From Pelagibius litoralis (GTDB lineage Bacteria > Pseudomonadota > Alphaproteobacteria > Kiloniellales > DSM-21159), in NCBI GenBank assembly GCA_029287455.1, contig JARFRB010000081.1, positions 1 through 64,000 of the forward strand: a stretch of 64,000 nt of DNA, given 5' to 3'. Positions 46,235 through 53,795 of the stretch are shown in pieces. The first letter of the stretch is position 1. Each line of letters begins with the position of its first letter. The notes below the pieces were generated by a model. It saw nothing but the letters and a program-made list of their open reading frames with translations. It had not been told where the DNA came from and did no database searches. A program made the translations under genes and the position numbers.

Positions 46235-47176
46235 GTGGTCAAAGACAGGATTCAGCCGAGTTCCAGCGGTCGCCAGCCCGATCTGCCAACCGTGTCCTAC
46301 GCAAATCCGGCCGACCCTTTCCTGCGCCGGCTCTTCATTGGGGCGGTGGAGAAAGTCTCGGGCCAAACGCGGCTAGAGCGGCTCTATCACAGTTACCGTC
46401 TCAATGGGGACAAGGACCGGCCGTTTTGGCTCGAGGCCCTGCGGCGCCTTGACCTTACGCTCGATTGCGACCTTTCCGCGCTCGCCCGGGTTCCTCGGAC
46501 CGGCCCCTTGGTGGTTGTCGCGAACCATCCTTTCGGCGTTATCGACGGTCTGGTGCTCTGTCATCTAGCGAGCACCATTCGCCCGGATATCAAGCTCATC
46601 GCTCATGAAGTGATGCACCGGGCGCCCGAGCTTCGAGAGTCCTTGCTGCCGGTTTCCTTCACCGGCACGCGCGAAGCCCGCATGAACAATATCGAAACCT
46701 GCCGCCGCGCGATTAGCCACGTTAAGCAGGGCGGGTCGCTGGTCATCTTCCCCGCCGGTGGAGTTTCAACCGCACGCAATGTGTTCGGGCCAGCCACCGA
46801 CGCGCCCTGGCAGCCGTTCGCCGCGCGGCTGATGCTTTCCGCCAGGGCGACGGTGCTGCCAATCCACTTTGAAGGCCAAAACTCTTGGCTTTTCCACGCC
46901 GCCAGCCGAATCAGCGAGCGCTTCCGCGAAGCCTTGCTGATTCACGAGGCGGCCCGGCGAATCGGGACGCATATCCGTTTGCACATCGGAGCACCGATTT
47001 TCTATCCCGCTCTGGCCGCGATGGGCGAGCCCGAGGCGATGTTGGCGCGGTTGCGGGCCATTACCTATGGCTTGCGCGAGAACGCGGACGATGGCCCGGG
47101 CGATTGTGGCGGTGAATCCCACGCCTTTACGCTCCCTGGCTCCGAAGCCGTCTCGGCGGCGAGTTCTCCCTCCTAA
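46235..47176 (+). CDS. PlsC-like acyltransferase
   Basis: 313 residues. NHPFGVIDG is the NHx4D catalytic motif of glycerolipid acyltransferases, and VIFPAGGVST the FPxG substrate motif. It lacks a membrane helix at the ends, as in hemolysin-type or ornithine-lipid acyltransferase-like members. The start is uncertain: GTG at 46235 follows a weak GAGAG, and a TTG at 46202 is also open. It probably transfers an acyl group to a lipid or amino-acid lipid precursor. The lipoprotein patatin gene follows on the same strand. Confidence 0.78.
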   Translation: MVKDRIQPSSSGRQPDLPTVSYANPADPFLRRLFIGAVEKVSGQTRLERLYHSYRLNGDKDRPFWLEALRRLDLTLDCDLSALARVPRTGPLVVVANHPFGVIDGLVLCHLASTIRPDIKLIAHEVMHRAPELRESLLPVSFTGTREARMNNIETCRRAISHVKQGGSLVIFPAGGVSTARNVFGPATDAPWQPFAARLMLSARATVLPIHFEGQNSWLFHAASRISERFREALLIHEAARRIGTHIRLHIGAPIFYPALAAMGEPEAMLARLRAITYGLRENADDGPGDCGGESHAFTLPGSEAVSAASSPS

Positions 47177-47273
47177 CTCCCGTCTCCACCGGGCCTGTCC
47201 AAGTTTGCGGCGCTTGGCGCGCGAAAAGAGTAGTATCTTGGTTCTAGCGTTGTTCGATGAGGGGGCCGGAGGT

Positions 47274-48491
47274 ATGGACACGGGAGTTTTTTCGTCGAAA
47301 GGCATCATGGCCGCGGGCATGGGTCTGACAATGCTCGTGGTCGCTGGCTGCGGAACCGTTCCGGAGCGCAATCCCCTGCCGCAGACAGACGGCGACCTGG
47401 CGGCAATTCCAAATCTTTCGTCCGAGGCCAGGTTTTGGGGCGACGAGGTGCCGGATTTCTGGCTGGAGCAGATGCGAACCTGGACGAAGGAGGACATCCA
47501 AGCCGAGATGTCCGCCTGGATCGGGGGCAAGCATAGCTACCTCGCCATTTCCGGCGGGGGGCAGGATGGGGCCTTCGGCGCTGGCCTTCTGAACGGCTGG
47601 ACCGCTTCCGGCACGCGCCCGGAGTTTCTCTTTGTCACCGGCATCAGCACCGGCGCGCTCACCGCCCCCTTCGCCTTTCTGGGGCCGGATTACGACGACG
47701 AGCTGAAGGAAGTCTACACCACCCTCGAGACCAAGGACCTCGTTGAGCAGAGGGCCTGGAGCGTAATCGCCACCAGCGACGCGGCACTCGATACGGATAA
47801 GCTGCGCGCCGTGATCGCGGACTATGTCGACGAGGAGATGGTGCGGCGCCTGGCGGCAGAACATACGCGCGGCCGGCGCCTGTTCATCGGCACCACATTT
47901 TTGGATGCCGGCCGGCCGGTGATTTGGAGCATCACCTTTATTGCCGCTAGCGATTATCCCGAGAAGACCAAGCTGATCGGCGACATTCTTCTCGCCTCGG
48001 CCTCCATACCGGGCGCCTTTCCGCCTCTGCTGATCGAGGTCGAGCAAGGCGGCGAGCGTTACGACGAGTTGCACGTGGATGGCGGGGCCGCCTCGCAGGT
48101 CTTCGTTTACCCGAGCGCTTTCGATTTCAGCGAGATCCTCGACCGCTTGGAAGTGACCGAGCCCCATAGAATCTACGTGATTCGAAACTCCAAGCTCGCC
48201 CCCGACTGGAAGCCCATTGACCCGAACATCTTCGAGATAACGGCGACGTCGATTTCCTCGCTGATTCGCACCCAGGGGATGGGTGATCTGAACCAGATCT
48301 ACCTTCTGGCCCAGCGGGACGGGGGCGAGTACCGGCTTGCTTACGTGCCCGAGGATTTCGACGTCCAACCGGCCGAGCCCTTCGACAAGACCTACATGAA
48401 CGCGCTCTACGACCTAGGTTACGAGATGGCGCGGAACGGCTATCCCTGGGATACGCTGCCGCCCGCGGCGCGCGCGGTCCAGGTCGAGTAG
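47274..48491 (+). CDS. Patatin-like phospholipase lipoprotein
   Basis: 405 residues. The N terminus is a lipoprotein signal (GMGLTMLVVAGC). The patatin domain has the oxyanion motif SGGGQDGAFGAG, the nucleophile GISTG with Ser, and the DGG motif in HVDGGAASQVF carrying the catalytic Asp. ATG at 47274 is preceded by GGAGG; a longer frame to 47067 overlaps the acyltransferase and lacks family residues. The enzyme is anchored in the envelope and probably cleaves lipid acyl esters. It may work with the acyltransferase upstream in lipid remodelling. Confidence 0.9.
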   Translation: MDTGVFSSKGIMAAGMGLTMLVVAGCGTVPERNPLPQTDGDLAAIPNLSSEARFWGDEVPDFWLEQMRTWTKEDIQAEMSAWIGGKHSYLAISGGGQDGAFGAGLLNGWTASGTRPEFLFVTGISTGALTAPFAFLGPDYDDELKEVYTTLETKDLVEQRAWSVIATSDAALDTDKLRAVIADYVDEEMVRRLAAEHTRGRRLFIGTTFLDAGRPVIWSITFIAASDYPEKTKLIGDILLASASIPGAFPPLLIEVEQGGERYDELHVDGGAASQVFVYPSAFDFSEILDRLEVTEPHRIYVIRNSKLAPDWKPIDPNIFEITATSISSLIRTQGMGDLNQIYLLAQRDGGEYRLAYVPEDFDVQPAEPFDKTYMNALYDLGYEMARNGYPWDTLPPAARAVQVE

Positions 48492-48521
48492 TCACGAAGG
48501 GCGGGACAGCAAGAGAGATCC

Positions 48522-48869
48522 ATGCCGGGACCGAAAGTCTACGTATCCATCACCGGATTACGGATCAAGAAGCCATGGCACGTCTTTGAGTTCTACCGGC
48601 TTGCGGCGGCGTCCCTCCGTCAGGCGAGAACGGCGAAAGGAAATCTGCGCTCCGACGTCAAGAAAATTGGTGGCGTCCACCACACGATCACAGTTTGGGA
48701 AAGCGAGCAGGCGATGCGGGCGTTCATTTATGTGGAGCCGCACCTCAGTGCCATTCGTGCCTTCCGCCGCATCGCTTCCGGCAAGACCTTCGGCTTCGAG
48801 GCTAGGAGCGTGCCGGACTGGGAGGAAGTGCACCGCCTCTGGCACGCGCGGGGCCAGGATTACGTCTGA
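48522..48869 (+). CDS. Conserved small protein, ABM-like (dimeric alpha/beta barrel)
   Basis: 115 residues. WHVFEFYRLAAASLRQARTA, then HHTITVWESEQAMRAFIYVE and FRRIASGKTFGFEARSVPDW, resemble monooxygenase-type dimeric alpha/beta-barrel proteins (spheroidene monooxygenase-like). Similarity is by eye only. It lies 30 bp after the patatin gene and overlaps the convergent HAD gene by 10 bp. Function unknown. Confidence 0.65.
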   Translation: MPGPKVYVSITGLRIKKPWHVFEFYRLAAASLRQARTAKGNLRSDVKKIGGVHHTITVWESEQAMRAFIYVEPHLSAIRAFRRIASGKTFGFEARSVPDWEEVHRLWHARGQDYV

Positions 48870-49588
48870 CCGGCGCGCTCTTCCCGGTGGGCTTGCGCAA
48901 GCTCCGCCATGCTGTTGAAGACCATGTCGTAACGCGGCATCTCGCCCGGGTGCATGGTGGCGCCAAAACCCTTCTGGGCGTGCCGTCGGTAGATCCAGCA
49001 ATTGGCGAGGCCGAAGGCATTGGCGGGTCCGTGGTCGTGGAACATGCTTTCGGCGGTGTGCATGATCTCGTGCTTCTGGACCCCCATCCTGGCCAGGTTC
49101 TCGATCATGTATTCGAAGTTCCGGGGCGACGGCTTGTAGGAGCCGACATCCTCCGCCGTGTAGACAGCGTCGAAGGCAACACCGAGTTTCTTGTTGCTGT
49201 GGCTAAAGCTCTCGTCGTCCACGTTCGACAGCACCACGAGTTTGTAGTGGCCTTTGAGGTACTTCAGCGCCTCGGCCGAGTCCTCGAACGCCGGCCAATC
49301 GCGTACCGAGCGCCCATAGGTCAGGCATTCGTCCCAGCTCGCGGTCAGGCCCCACTCCTCGGCCAGCCGCTTGTAAACGGTTGCCAGCACGCGCGAATAT
49401 AGCTTATCCGGCGTCTGGCGCTGAGTTGACGACTCGTGGTGGGCGTGAGCCTCCAGAATCTCGTCCCGGCTGAGGGTCCGCGACACCTGATCGGTGAGCG
49501 GCTTGAGGCCCCCCACCATCCCGCTCTCCCAGTCGATCAGAGTCCCATAAACGTCGAAGGTCAGCGCCTTGAAATCGGTCAGTCGCAT
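48860..49588 (-). CDS. Haloacid dehalogenase type II-like hydrolase
   Basis: 242-residue HAD hydrolase. ALTFDVYGTLIDWESG holds the nucleophile Asp, YKLVVLSNVDDESF the Ser/Asn of motif II, and DVGSYKPSPRNFEYMIEN the Lys of motif III; the final acidic motif is MFHDHGPANAFGLANCWIYR. The sequence is closest to the haloacid dehalogenase type II subfamily, though such proteins often act on other substrates. ATG at 49588 with AGGAG upstream is the family start; the frame to 49759 is a longer artefact. Confidence 0.87.
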   Translation of the reverse strand: MRLTDFKALTFDVYGTLIDWESGMVGGLKPLTDQVSRTLSRDEILEAHAHHESSTQRQTPDKLYSRVLATVYKRLAEEWGLTASWDECLTYGRSVRDWPAFEDSAEALKYLKGHYKLVVLSNVDDESFSHSNKKLGVAFDAVYTAEDVGSYKPSPRNFEYMIENLARMGVQKHEIMHTAESMFHDHGPANAFGLANCWIYRRHAQKGFGATMHPGEMPRYDMVFNSMAELAQAHREERAGQT

Positions 49589-49701
49589 GGGGAATCTCCT
49601 TGTGAAGGCGTCGCGTGCGCCAGGGACGGTAGCGCGTCGCGCAACGCCCGGCGAGAGGAATTCCGGTGGTCCCTTCGGGCCGCCGAACCGGCGCCGCCTG
49701 G

Positions 49702-49730
49702 GTGACAATTCAAATAAAGATATATATAAT
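49702..49730 (+). promoter_or_regulatory. Near-consensus sigma-70 promoter
   Basis: GTGACA (49702-49707) and TATAAT (49725-49730) are separated by exactly 17 bp within an AT-rich stretch unlike its surroundings. The start codon of the downstream gene is at 49783, giving a leader of about 45 nt. Confidence 0.7.
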
Positions 49731-49745
49731 ATTTTGATTATCTTT

Positions 49746-49759
49746 ATGAGTAGACTCAT
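49746..49759. promoter_or_regulatory. Palindromic operator candidate downstream of the -10 box
   Basis: ATGAGT-AG-ACTCAT is a perfect 14-bp dyad lying about 10-22 bp after the expected transcription start of the promoter at 49702-49730. This is a position where a repressor would block the promoter, or a small mRNA hairpin could form. Confidence 0.4.
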
Positions 49760-49782
49760 TCCACCTTTTGTGAGGGCGCGTC

Positions 49783-50283
49783 ATGAAAGCCGTTTTTATG
49801 ATGCCAAATTTAATATTTGAGTTTCCTTTGCGAGAGTTAGAGTCGAAGCGCGGCGGTGATAAGAAGAAATCGAAGAAACAGAGATCGATCCTCTTTCGCG
49901 AATGGATCCCGATGCTGGGTGACCGCGCGGTTCTCGAGATCAAGAAACTGGAAATAGCCTTCGATGACGAGAAGGGGAGAATTTGCGTAAAATGCAGCCG
50001 CAAGCCCTTCTCGGACACGCTGACGAATGCGCCTCCAATTCTGGAGATTTACCTCTTCGACAAAAAGCGAAGGCCAATGAACGCAGTCAGGTACGGCTTC
50101 GCGTGGAATAACCATCTGGGGGCCCTTGAGCCCGCGATGGAGGACTCGGATAAGCCTCTCAGGAAAAGGCATGTTAGGCGCACGTGCTATGTTGCTGCCC
50201 GCATTCGGACCCAAGGGTTTCGGTGGTCCGAGGATCCCCGGGTCGTCAAGGCGCGCAAGCGTCATAAACTGCCGGCTGCCTAG
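49783..50283 (+). CDS. Hypothetical Lys/Arg-rich protein
   Basis: 166 residues, very basic (KRGGDKKKSKKQR; RKRHVRRTCYVAARIR; KARKRHKLPAA). No membrane helix or recognisable domain. Two Cys lie in ICVKCSRKPF. ATG at 49783 follows GAGGG. The gene follows a strong promoter with a dyad. Its codon use looks more AT-rich than its neighbours, which may mean recent acquisition. The basic charge would suit nucleic-acid binding, but that is speculation. I do not recognise it. Confidence 0.6.
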   Translation: MKAVFMMPNLIFEFPLRELESKRGGDKKKSKKQRSILFREWIPMLGDRAVLEIKKLEIAFDDEKGRICVKCSRKPFSDTLTNAPPILEIYLFDKKRRPMNAVRYGFAWNNHLGALEPAMEDSDKPLRKRHVRRTCYVAARIRTQGFRWSEDPRVVKARKRHKLPAA

Positions 50284-50355
50284 GCGGCGCGCTTGCCCGA
50301 AGCCCGAGCCGCGATCCGGCTGGGACCTCGGGCGGCTGGCCCTCGGGTCTAAATC

Positions 50356-50553
50356 CTAATGCACATGGCGCCTTGTGCTTTGGGTTGCGCCCAAGCGCAT
50401 CATGCCGTGCCAATAGTGCCAGGCTGCCAGGGCTTCGGCACTCTCGTGGCCGAAGATGCCGCAGGTCCGATGGTACTCGGCTTCGGCCGCCAGGACGTGG
50501 TTGCGGAACTTAGCCGCCAGCCGGGCGTCGACGGAATTCGCGATAGAGTTCAT
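50356..50553 (-). CDS. Small hypothetical protein
   Basis: 65 residues (start MNSIANSVDARLAAKFRNHV), mostly helical, with a His/Trp-rich centre (EALAAWHYWHGMMRL). ATG at 50553 is preceded by AAAGGA. It is the last gene on this strand, downstream of the ion channel. No family recognised. The reading frame to 50589 is longer but lacks a ribosome site. Confidence 0.5.
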   Translation of the reverse strand: MNSIANSVDARLAAKFRNHVLAAEAEYHRTCGIFGHESAEALAAWHYWHGMMRLGATQSTRRHVH

Positions 50554-50671
50554 GACGAAGATCCTTTCGCTGGCCTCTGTTGGCTGCAATCTGGGCCGGC
50601 CGCGTTTCGGCTTGATGTCGCCAGGGGCGGAATTTGGTTTTCAAGGTTTCAGGGCGGTAACTTTGGAGGCG

Positions 50672-50749
50672 CTAGCGCAGGAACACGGCAAACGCGATGA
50701 TGGTGAAGGTCGCGGGGAAGACGAACCGGCAAATCCGGTCGATCCGCAT
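50672..50749 (-). other. Ion channel M4 helix encoded beyond an amber stop
   Basis: Directly after the channel's TAG (50753-50755) the same frame continues GCC then ATG at 50749, encoding MRIDRICRFVFPATFTIIAF and five further residues to a stop at 50672-50674. RIDRxxRxxFP followed by a hydrophobic run is the classic M4 start of pentameric ligand-gated channels. The reading is 25 codons. Whether it is translated, by readthrough or by reinitiation at TAGGCCATG, is unknown. Confidence 0.8.
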
Positions 50750-50752
50750 GGC

Positions 50753-51733
50753 CTAGGCGGCTCTGTCCCGCGAAACCAGGTAGCTCGTCGCGAGAGACTC
50801 GAGAAGCGCCAGGAAGACCAAGATCGTGGCGCTGCCGATGAAGAGGTCGAGCAGGGTGAAATAGCCGAGCACCGGAACTATGTTCGTGGTCGCGAAGATA
50901 AAGGCGATCAAGGTCAGCATGGCCGTGGCCGACAAGCCGATCTGGGTGCCGAAGGCTGCGGGATCGATCCAGAACACGCACCAGGACATCGCCACGATCA
51001 AGCAAAGCGGAAGGATGATTTTCCAGACATAGTAGGCACGAATGCGGTGGGCCGTGATCTCGAAGTTGTAGCGCGCGTGATCGCCTTCAAAGCCCTTCAC
51101 ATACTGGCTATCCACCTTGCCCATCACGGAGGTCACGATCCAGTCGGAGATGTTCAACTGCTCGACCATGCCGGAGAACGTCTCGTCGGCGATGAGCTGG
51201 ACGTCGCTGTCGGGCCATTTCAGGGTTATCAGTTGAACGATGATGCTCTGGGTGTCGAATGGAAAGTCGTGAAGATTGTGGTAGCTGGCGATGGTGCCGA
51301 AGAATCTTTGAATATACCTGACCTCTCCATTTGGGCCGATGCTGACCTCGCGTGGCCACCGCTCGAAGAGCCGCCCTGAGTTTCGGGCGATCAACTCCGG
51401 GTACCAGACCTCGTCCAAGGCGATCTCGCAGCCCTCTAGGTGGGCCAAACGCATGTCCGTCCAGGTTCTCAAGATACCCAGATCCACCGTGATGGTCTGA
51501 TCGACGTCATTGATTTCGCGAAGGTCGATCAATCTGACGCCCACCGTGACGGGTGTTGGGGTGCCCGCGGGATCTGGCCGCACGTTTGTCCGGGTTTGCG
51601 GCGGGGGGCAGGCTTCCTCGTTGCTTCCGGCTTGCTGCTGCGCGCTGGCAGAAGGCACGCCATATATCAACGCCGCCATACAGACGGCGACCAAGAGCGA
51701 AAATCGCACGGCGAAGTTCGACGCGCGCTCCAT
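50753..51733 (-). CDS. Pentameric ligand-gated ion channel homologue lacking M4 in its frame
   Basis: 326 residues. The signal peptide is about residues 8-32. The extracellular beta-sandwich follows with NLHDFPFDTQ, the loop marked by FPFD; no disulfide Cys pair flanks it, as in bacterial GLIC/ELIC relatives. M1 is about residues 233-256 (WKIILPLCLIVAMSWCVFWI), M2 about 261-282 (IGLSATAMLTLIAFIFATT, lining the pore) and M3 about 286-320. The frame stops after LVSRDRAA, before M4. The M4 helix lies in frame beyond the stop at 50749-50672. ATG at 51733 is preceded by AAGGGGAAG. The ligand is unknown. Confidence 0.9.
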   Translation of the reverse strand: MERASNFAVRFSLLVAVCMAALIYGVPSASAQQQAGSNEEACPPPQTRTNVRPDPAGTPTPVTVGVRLIDLREINDVDQTITVDLGILRTWTDMRLAHLEGCEIALDEVWYPELIARNSGRLFERWPREVSIGPNGEVRYIQRFFGTIASYHNLHDFPFDTQSIIVQLITLKWPDSDVQLIADETFSGMVEQLNISDWIVTSVMGKVDSQYVKGFEGDHARYNFEITAHRIRAYYVWKIILPLCLIVAMSWCVFWIDPAAFGTQIGLSATAMLTLIAFIFATTNIVPVLGYFTLLDLFIGSATILVFLALLESLATSYLVSRDRAA

Positions 51734-51838
51734 GGGAGACTTCCCCTTTTTTCGCACCTAAACCGCCCGAAACGATAACATTGCCGAAAACCTAGAGGTT
51801 CCAAGAGGCGGGAAACGCGCGAAGGGGAGAAGAGCCGG

Positions 51839-52774
51839 ATGCCAGAATTCGAAAGAGCCGCCGTTCTTGGGGCTGGTGTGATTGGGGCCAGTTGGGCCAG
51901 CTTGTTTCTGGCGCGTGGCCTGACGGTGGATGTCTTCGACCCGGCCGAGCGCGCGGAGGCCGAGGTGCGCGGCTATGTCGCCCGGGCCTGGCCCGCGCTG
52001 ACGCGGCTGGGTTTGGCGCCCGCTGCCGATCCGGAGCGGCTGAATTTCCATACAACGCCTATGGCGGCGGTACGCGAAGCCAGCTTCGTTCAGGAGAGCG
52101 TGCCCGAATGCTTGGAGATCAAGCACGCCCTCTTCGCCGAGATCGAGCCCCATCTGGCGCCCGATGCCATCGTGGCGTCCTCGGCATCCGGCCTGATGGT
52201 GAGCGAGATGCAGCAAGGGTGGCGCGATCCCTCCCGCTTCTTGCTGGGCCACCCCTTTAACCCGCCCCATCTCATCCCTCTGGTCGAGCTATTCGCCAAT
52301 GACCGCACGGCCGAAGGGGTGCTGGAGGAGGCCGAAGACTTCTACAAGGGGATCGGAAAAGTGACGATCCGCCTGGAGCGTGAGACTCCAGGCCATGTGG
52401 CCAATCGCCTGCAAGCGGCGCTTTGGCGCGAAGCCATTCACCTGGTCGCGAGCGGAGTGGCGTCGGTCGAAGACGTGGATAAGGCGGTTTGGGCCGGGCC
52501 CGGGCTGCGTTGGGCGGTCATGGGGCCGCATATGCTGTTCCATCTCGCCGCCGGTCCCGGAGGCATGGCCGATTTTTGCGAGCGCTATCGGGACAGCATG
52601 CACCGTTGGTGGGCCGACCTTGGCGCACCCGAACTCTCGCCCGAGGTGGCGGCGGCCTTGGCGGCGGGGGCCGCCGAGGAAGCAAACGGCCTCAACGTCG
52701 AGGCGCTTTCCGCCAAGCGCGACGCCTTGCTTCTGGCCCTATTGGATGCCGCCAAGGATCGGGCGGAGGGTTAG
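51839..52774 (+). CDS. 3-hydroxyacyl-CoA dehydrogenase / L-gulonate 3-dehydrogenase-like
   Basis: 311-residue NAD-dependent dehydrogenase. VLGAGVIGASWASLFLARG is the nucleotide motif; QESVPECLEIKHALFAEI, LLGHPFNPPHLIPLVELFAN and ETPGHVANRLQAALWREA match the lambda-crystallin/gulonate dehydrogenase branch, and GPGLRWAVMGPHMLFHLAAG is shared with carnitine dehydrogenase at 12135. It acts on a 3-hydroxyacid or its CoA ester. It is convergent with the imine-reductase-like gene 28 bp away and divergent from the ion channel. Substrate not assignable. Confidence 0.83.
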   Translation: MPEFERAAVLGAGVIGASWASLFLARGLTVDVFDPAERAEAEVRGYVARAWPALTRLGLAPAADPERLNFHTTPMAAVREASFVQESVPECLEIKHALFAEIEPHLAPDAIVASSASGLMVSEMQQGWRDPSRFLLGHPFNPPHLIPLVELFANDRTAEGVLEEAEDFYKGIGKVTIRLERETPGHVANRLQAALWREAIHLVASGVASVEDVDKAVWAGPGLRWAVMGPHMLFHLAAGPGGMADFCERYRDSMHRWWADLGAPELSPEVAAALAAGAAEEANGLNVEALSAKRDALLLALLDAAKDRAEG

Positions 52775-52802
52775 AGGCCGGCTCCTTCGTGCCGCGGCCT
52801 CG

Positions 52803-53672
52803 TCAATCCCGCTTTCCGCTCATGACTTCGACGAGGGCGGTGAGCTGATCATCACCATGCCCGGCGTCCGCACCTTCCCGCGCAAGATCGTACATCAGCT
52901 GCGGCAGCTCCGAGCGCGCGCCAAGGGATTTGAAGGTTCCAAGCGCGTCGTCGAGAGCGGCTACATAGGTGTTCATGGACGCCGGCGGGTCCTTGTAGTC
53001 GGCGCTCGGCACGCTCTTGGCGAAGACCTCGTAATAGCCTTCCATGACCTTCAGGGAGACCGGGATCTGATCCACGAAAGCTTGAATGGGAATGCCGGCT
53101 TTCTTGCAGGCAAGCGCCCCATAGATCATCCCGAACATAAAGGCCTGCCGGGTCGTGAAGAGGGCGGCGAAGATGCTCGCCAGGGTCGAGGGCTGGTCGC
53201 CGATGCAGGTTGAGCTTCCGCCAAGGGCCTTGATCACGGGGGCGTAGGTTTGCCAGGTGGCCTCCGGACCCACGGCGATGATTGTCGTGTCCTCCTTGCC
53301 GATCCCGGTCGGATAGGCGTTGATGATGCCGATGAGATAGTCCGCGCCGTGCGACTTCAAGAAGGCGACGAGATTCTCCGCCTCGGCGGCGTCACCGGTG
53401 CTGAGCTCGATGACCGTCTTGCCGGCCAACGCGGCCGGGTCGGCCGACAAGAGTTCGTGGGTCTGGCTGTGCGACTTGATGCAGACGATTGTTGCTGGGC
53501 TTGCGGCGAGGGCTTCGCTTGGCGTCCGCGCGAGCGTGGCGCCCGCGTCCACCAGCGGTTCGGCTTTCTCCGCCGAGCGGTTCCAAACGGTGACCTGGTA
53601 TCCCCGTTCGAGTAGCCCGCGCGCCAGGGCGGATCCCATGGCGCCAAGGCCCAAGACCGAAATCGGTTGCAT
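52803..53672 (-). CDS. Imine-reductase/6PGDH-like NAD(P) oxidoreductase
   Basis: 289 residues. VLGLGAMGSALARGLLERGY is the NADP motif and VTVWNRSAEK carries an Asn-Arg pair typical of NADPH binding. The all-helical C-terminal domain (TTRQAFMFGMIYGALACKKA; GADAGHGDDQLTALVEVM) matches imine reductases/reductive aminases. ATG at 53672 follows GGGAGGACGC. A role in reducing an imine of a small amine is the likeliest guess. It converges on the dehydrogenase at 51839. Confidence 0.82.
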   Translation of the reverse strand: MQPISVLGLGAMGSALARGLLERGYQVTVWNRSAEKAEPLVDAGATLARTPSEALAASPATIVCIKSHSQTHELLSADPAALAGKTVIELSTGDAAEAENLVAFLKSHGADYLIGIINAYPTGIGKEDTTIIAVGPEATWQTYAPVIKALGGSSTCIGDQPSTLASIFAALFTTRQAFMFGMIYGALACKKAGIPIQAFVDQIPVSLKVMEGYYEVFAKSVPSADYKDPPASMNTYVAALDDALGTFKSLGARSELPQLMYDLAREGADAGHGDDQLTALVEVMSGKRD

Positions 53673-53795
53673 GCGTCCTCCCGGGAAAAGAAAGTGGGTG
53701 CCAGAGCTCTTCAATCCAAAGGTAAACACCAACTCTCTGGAATCGTTCCTGGGACGTCTTGGCGAGGCCGAGCGCGGCTTAGAGGGAAAGTTAGC

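Noticed and set aside
50672-51757. Reassignment of TAG as a sense codon to explain the channel
   Set aside because: Several genes in the window end at TAG where the family naturally ends, for example the HpsN-like gene at 8844-8846, and no pyrrolysine system is seen.
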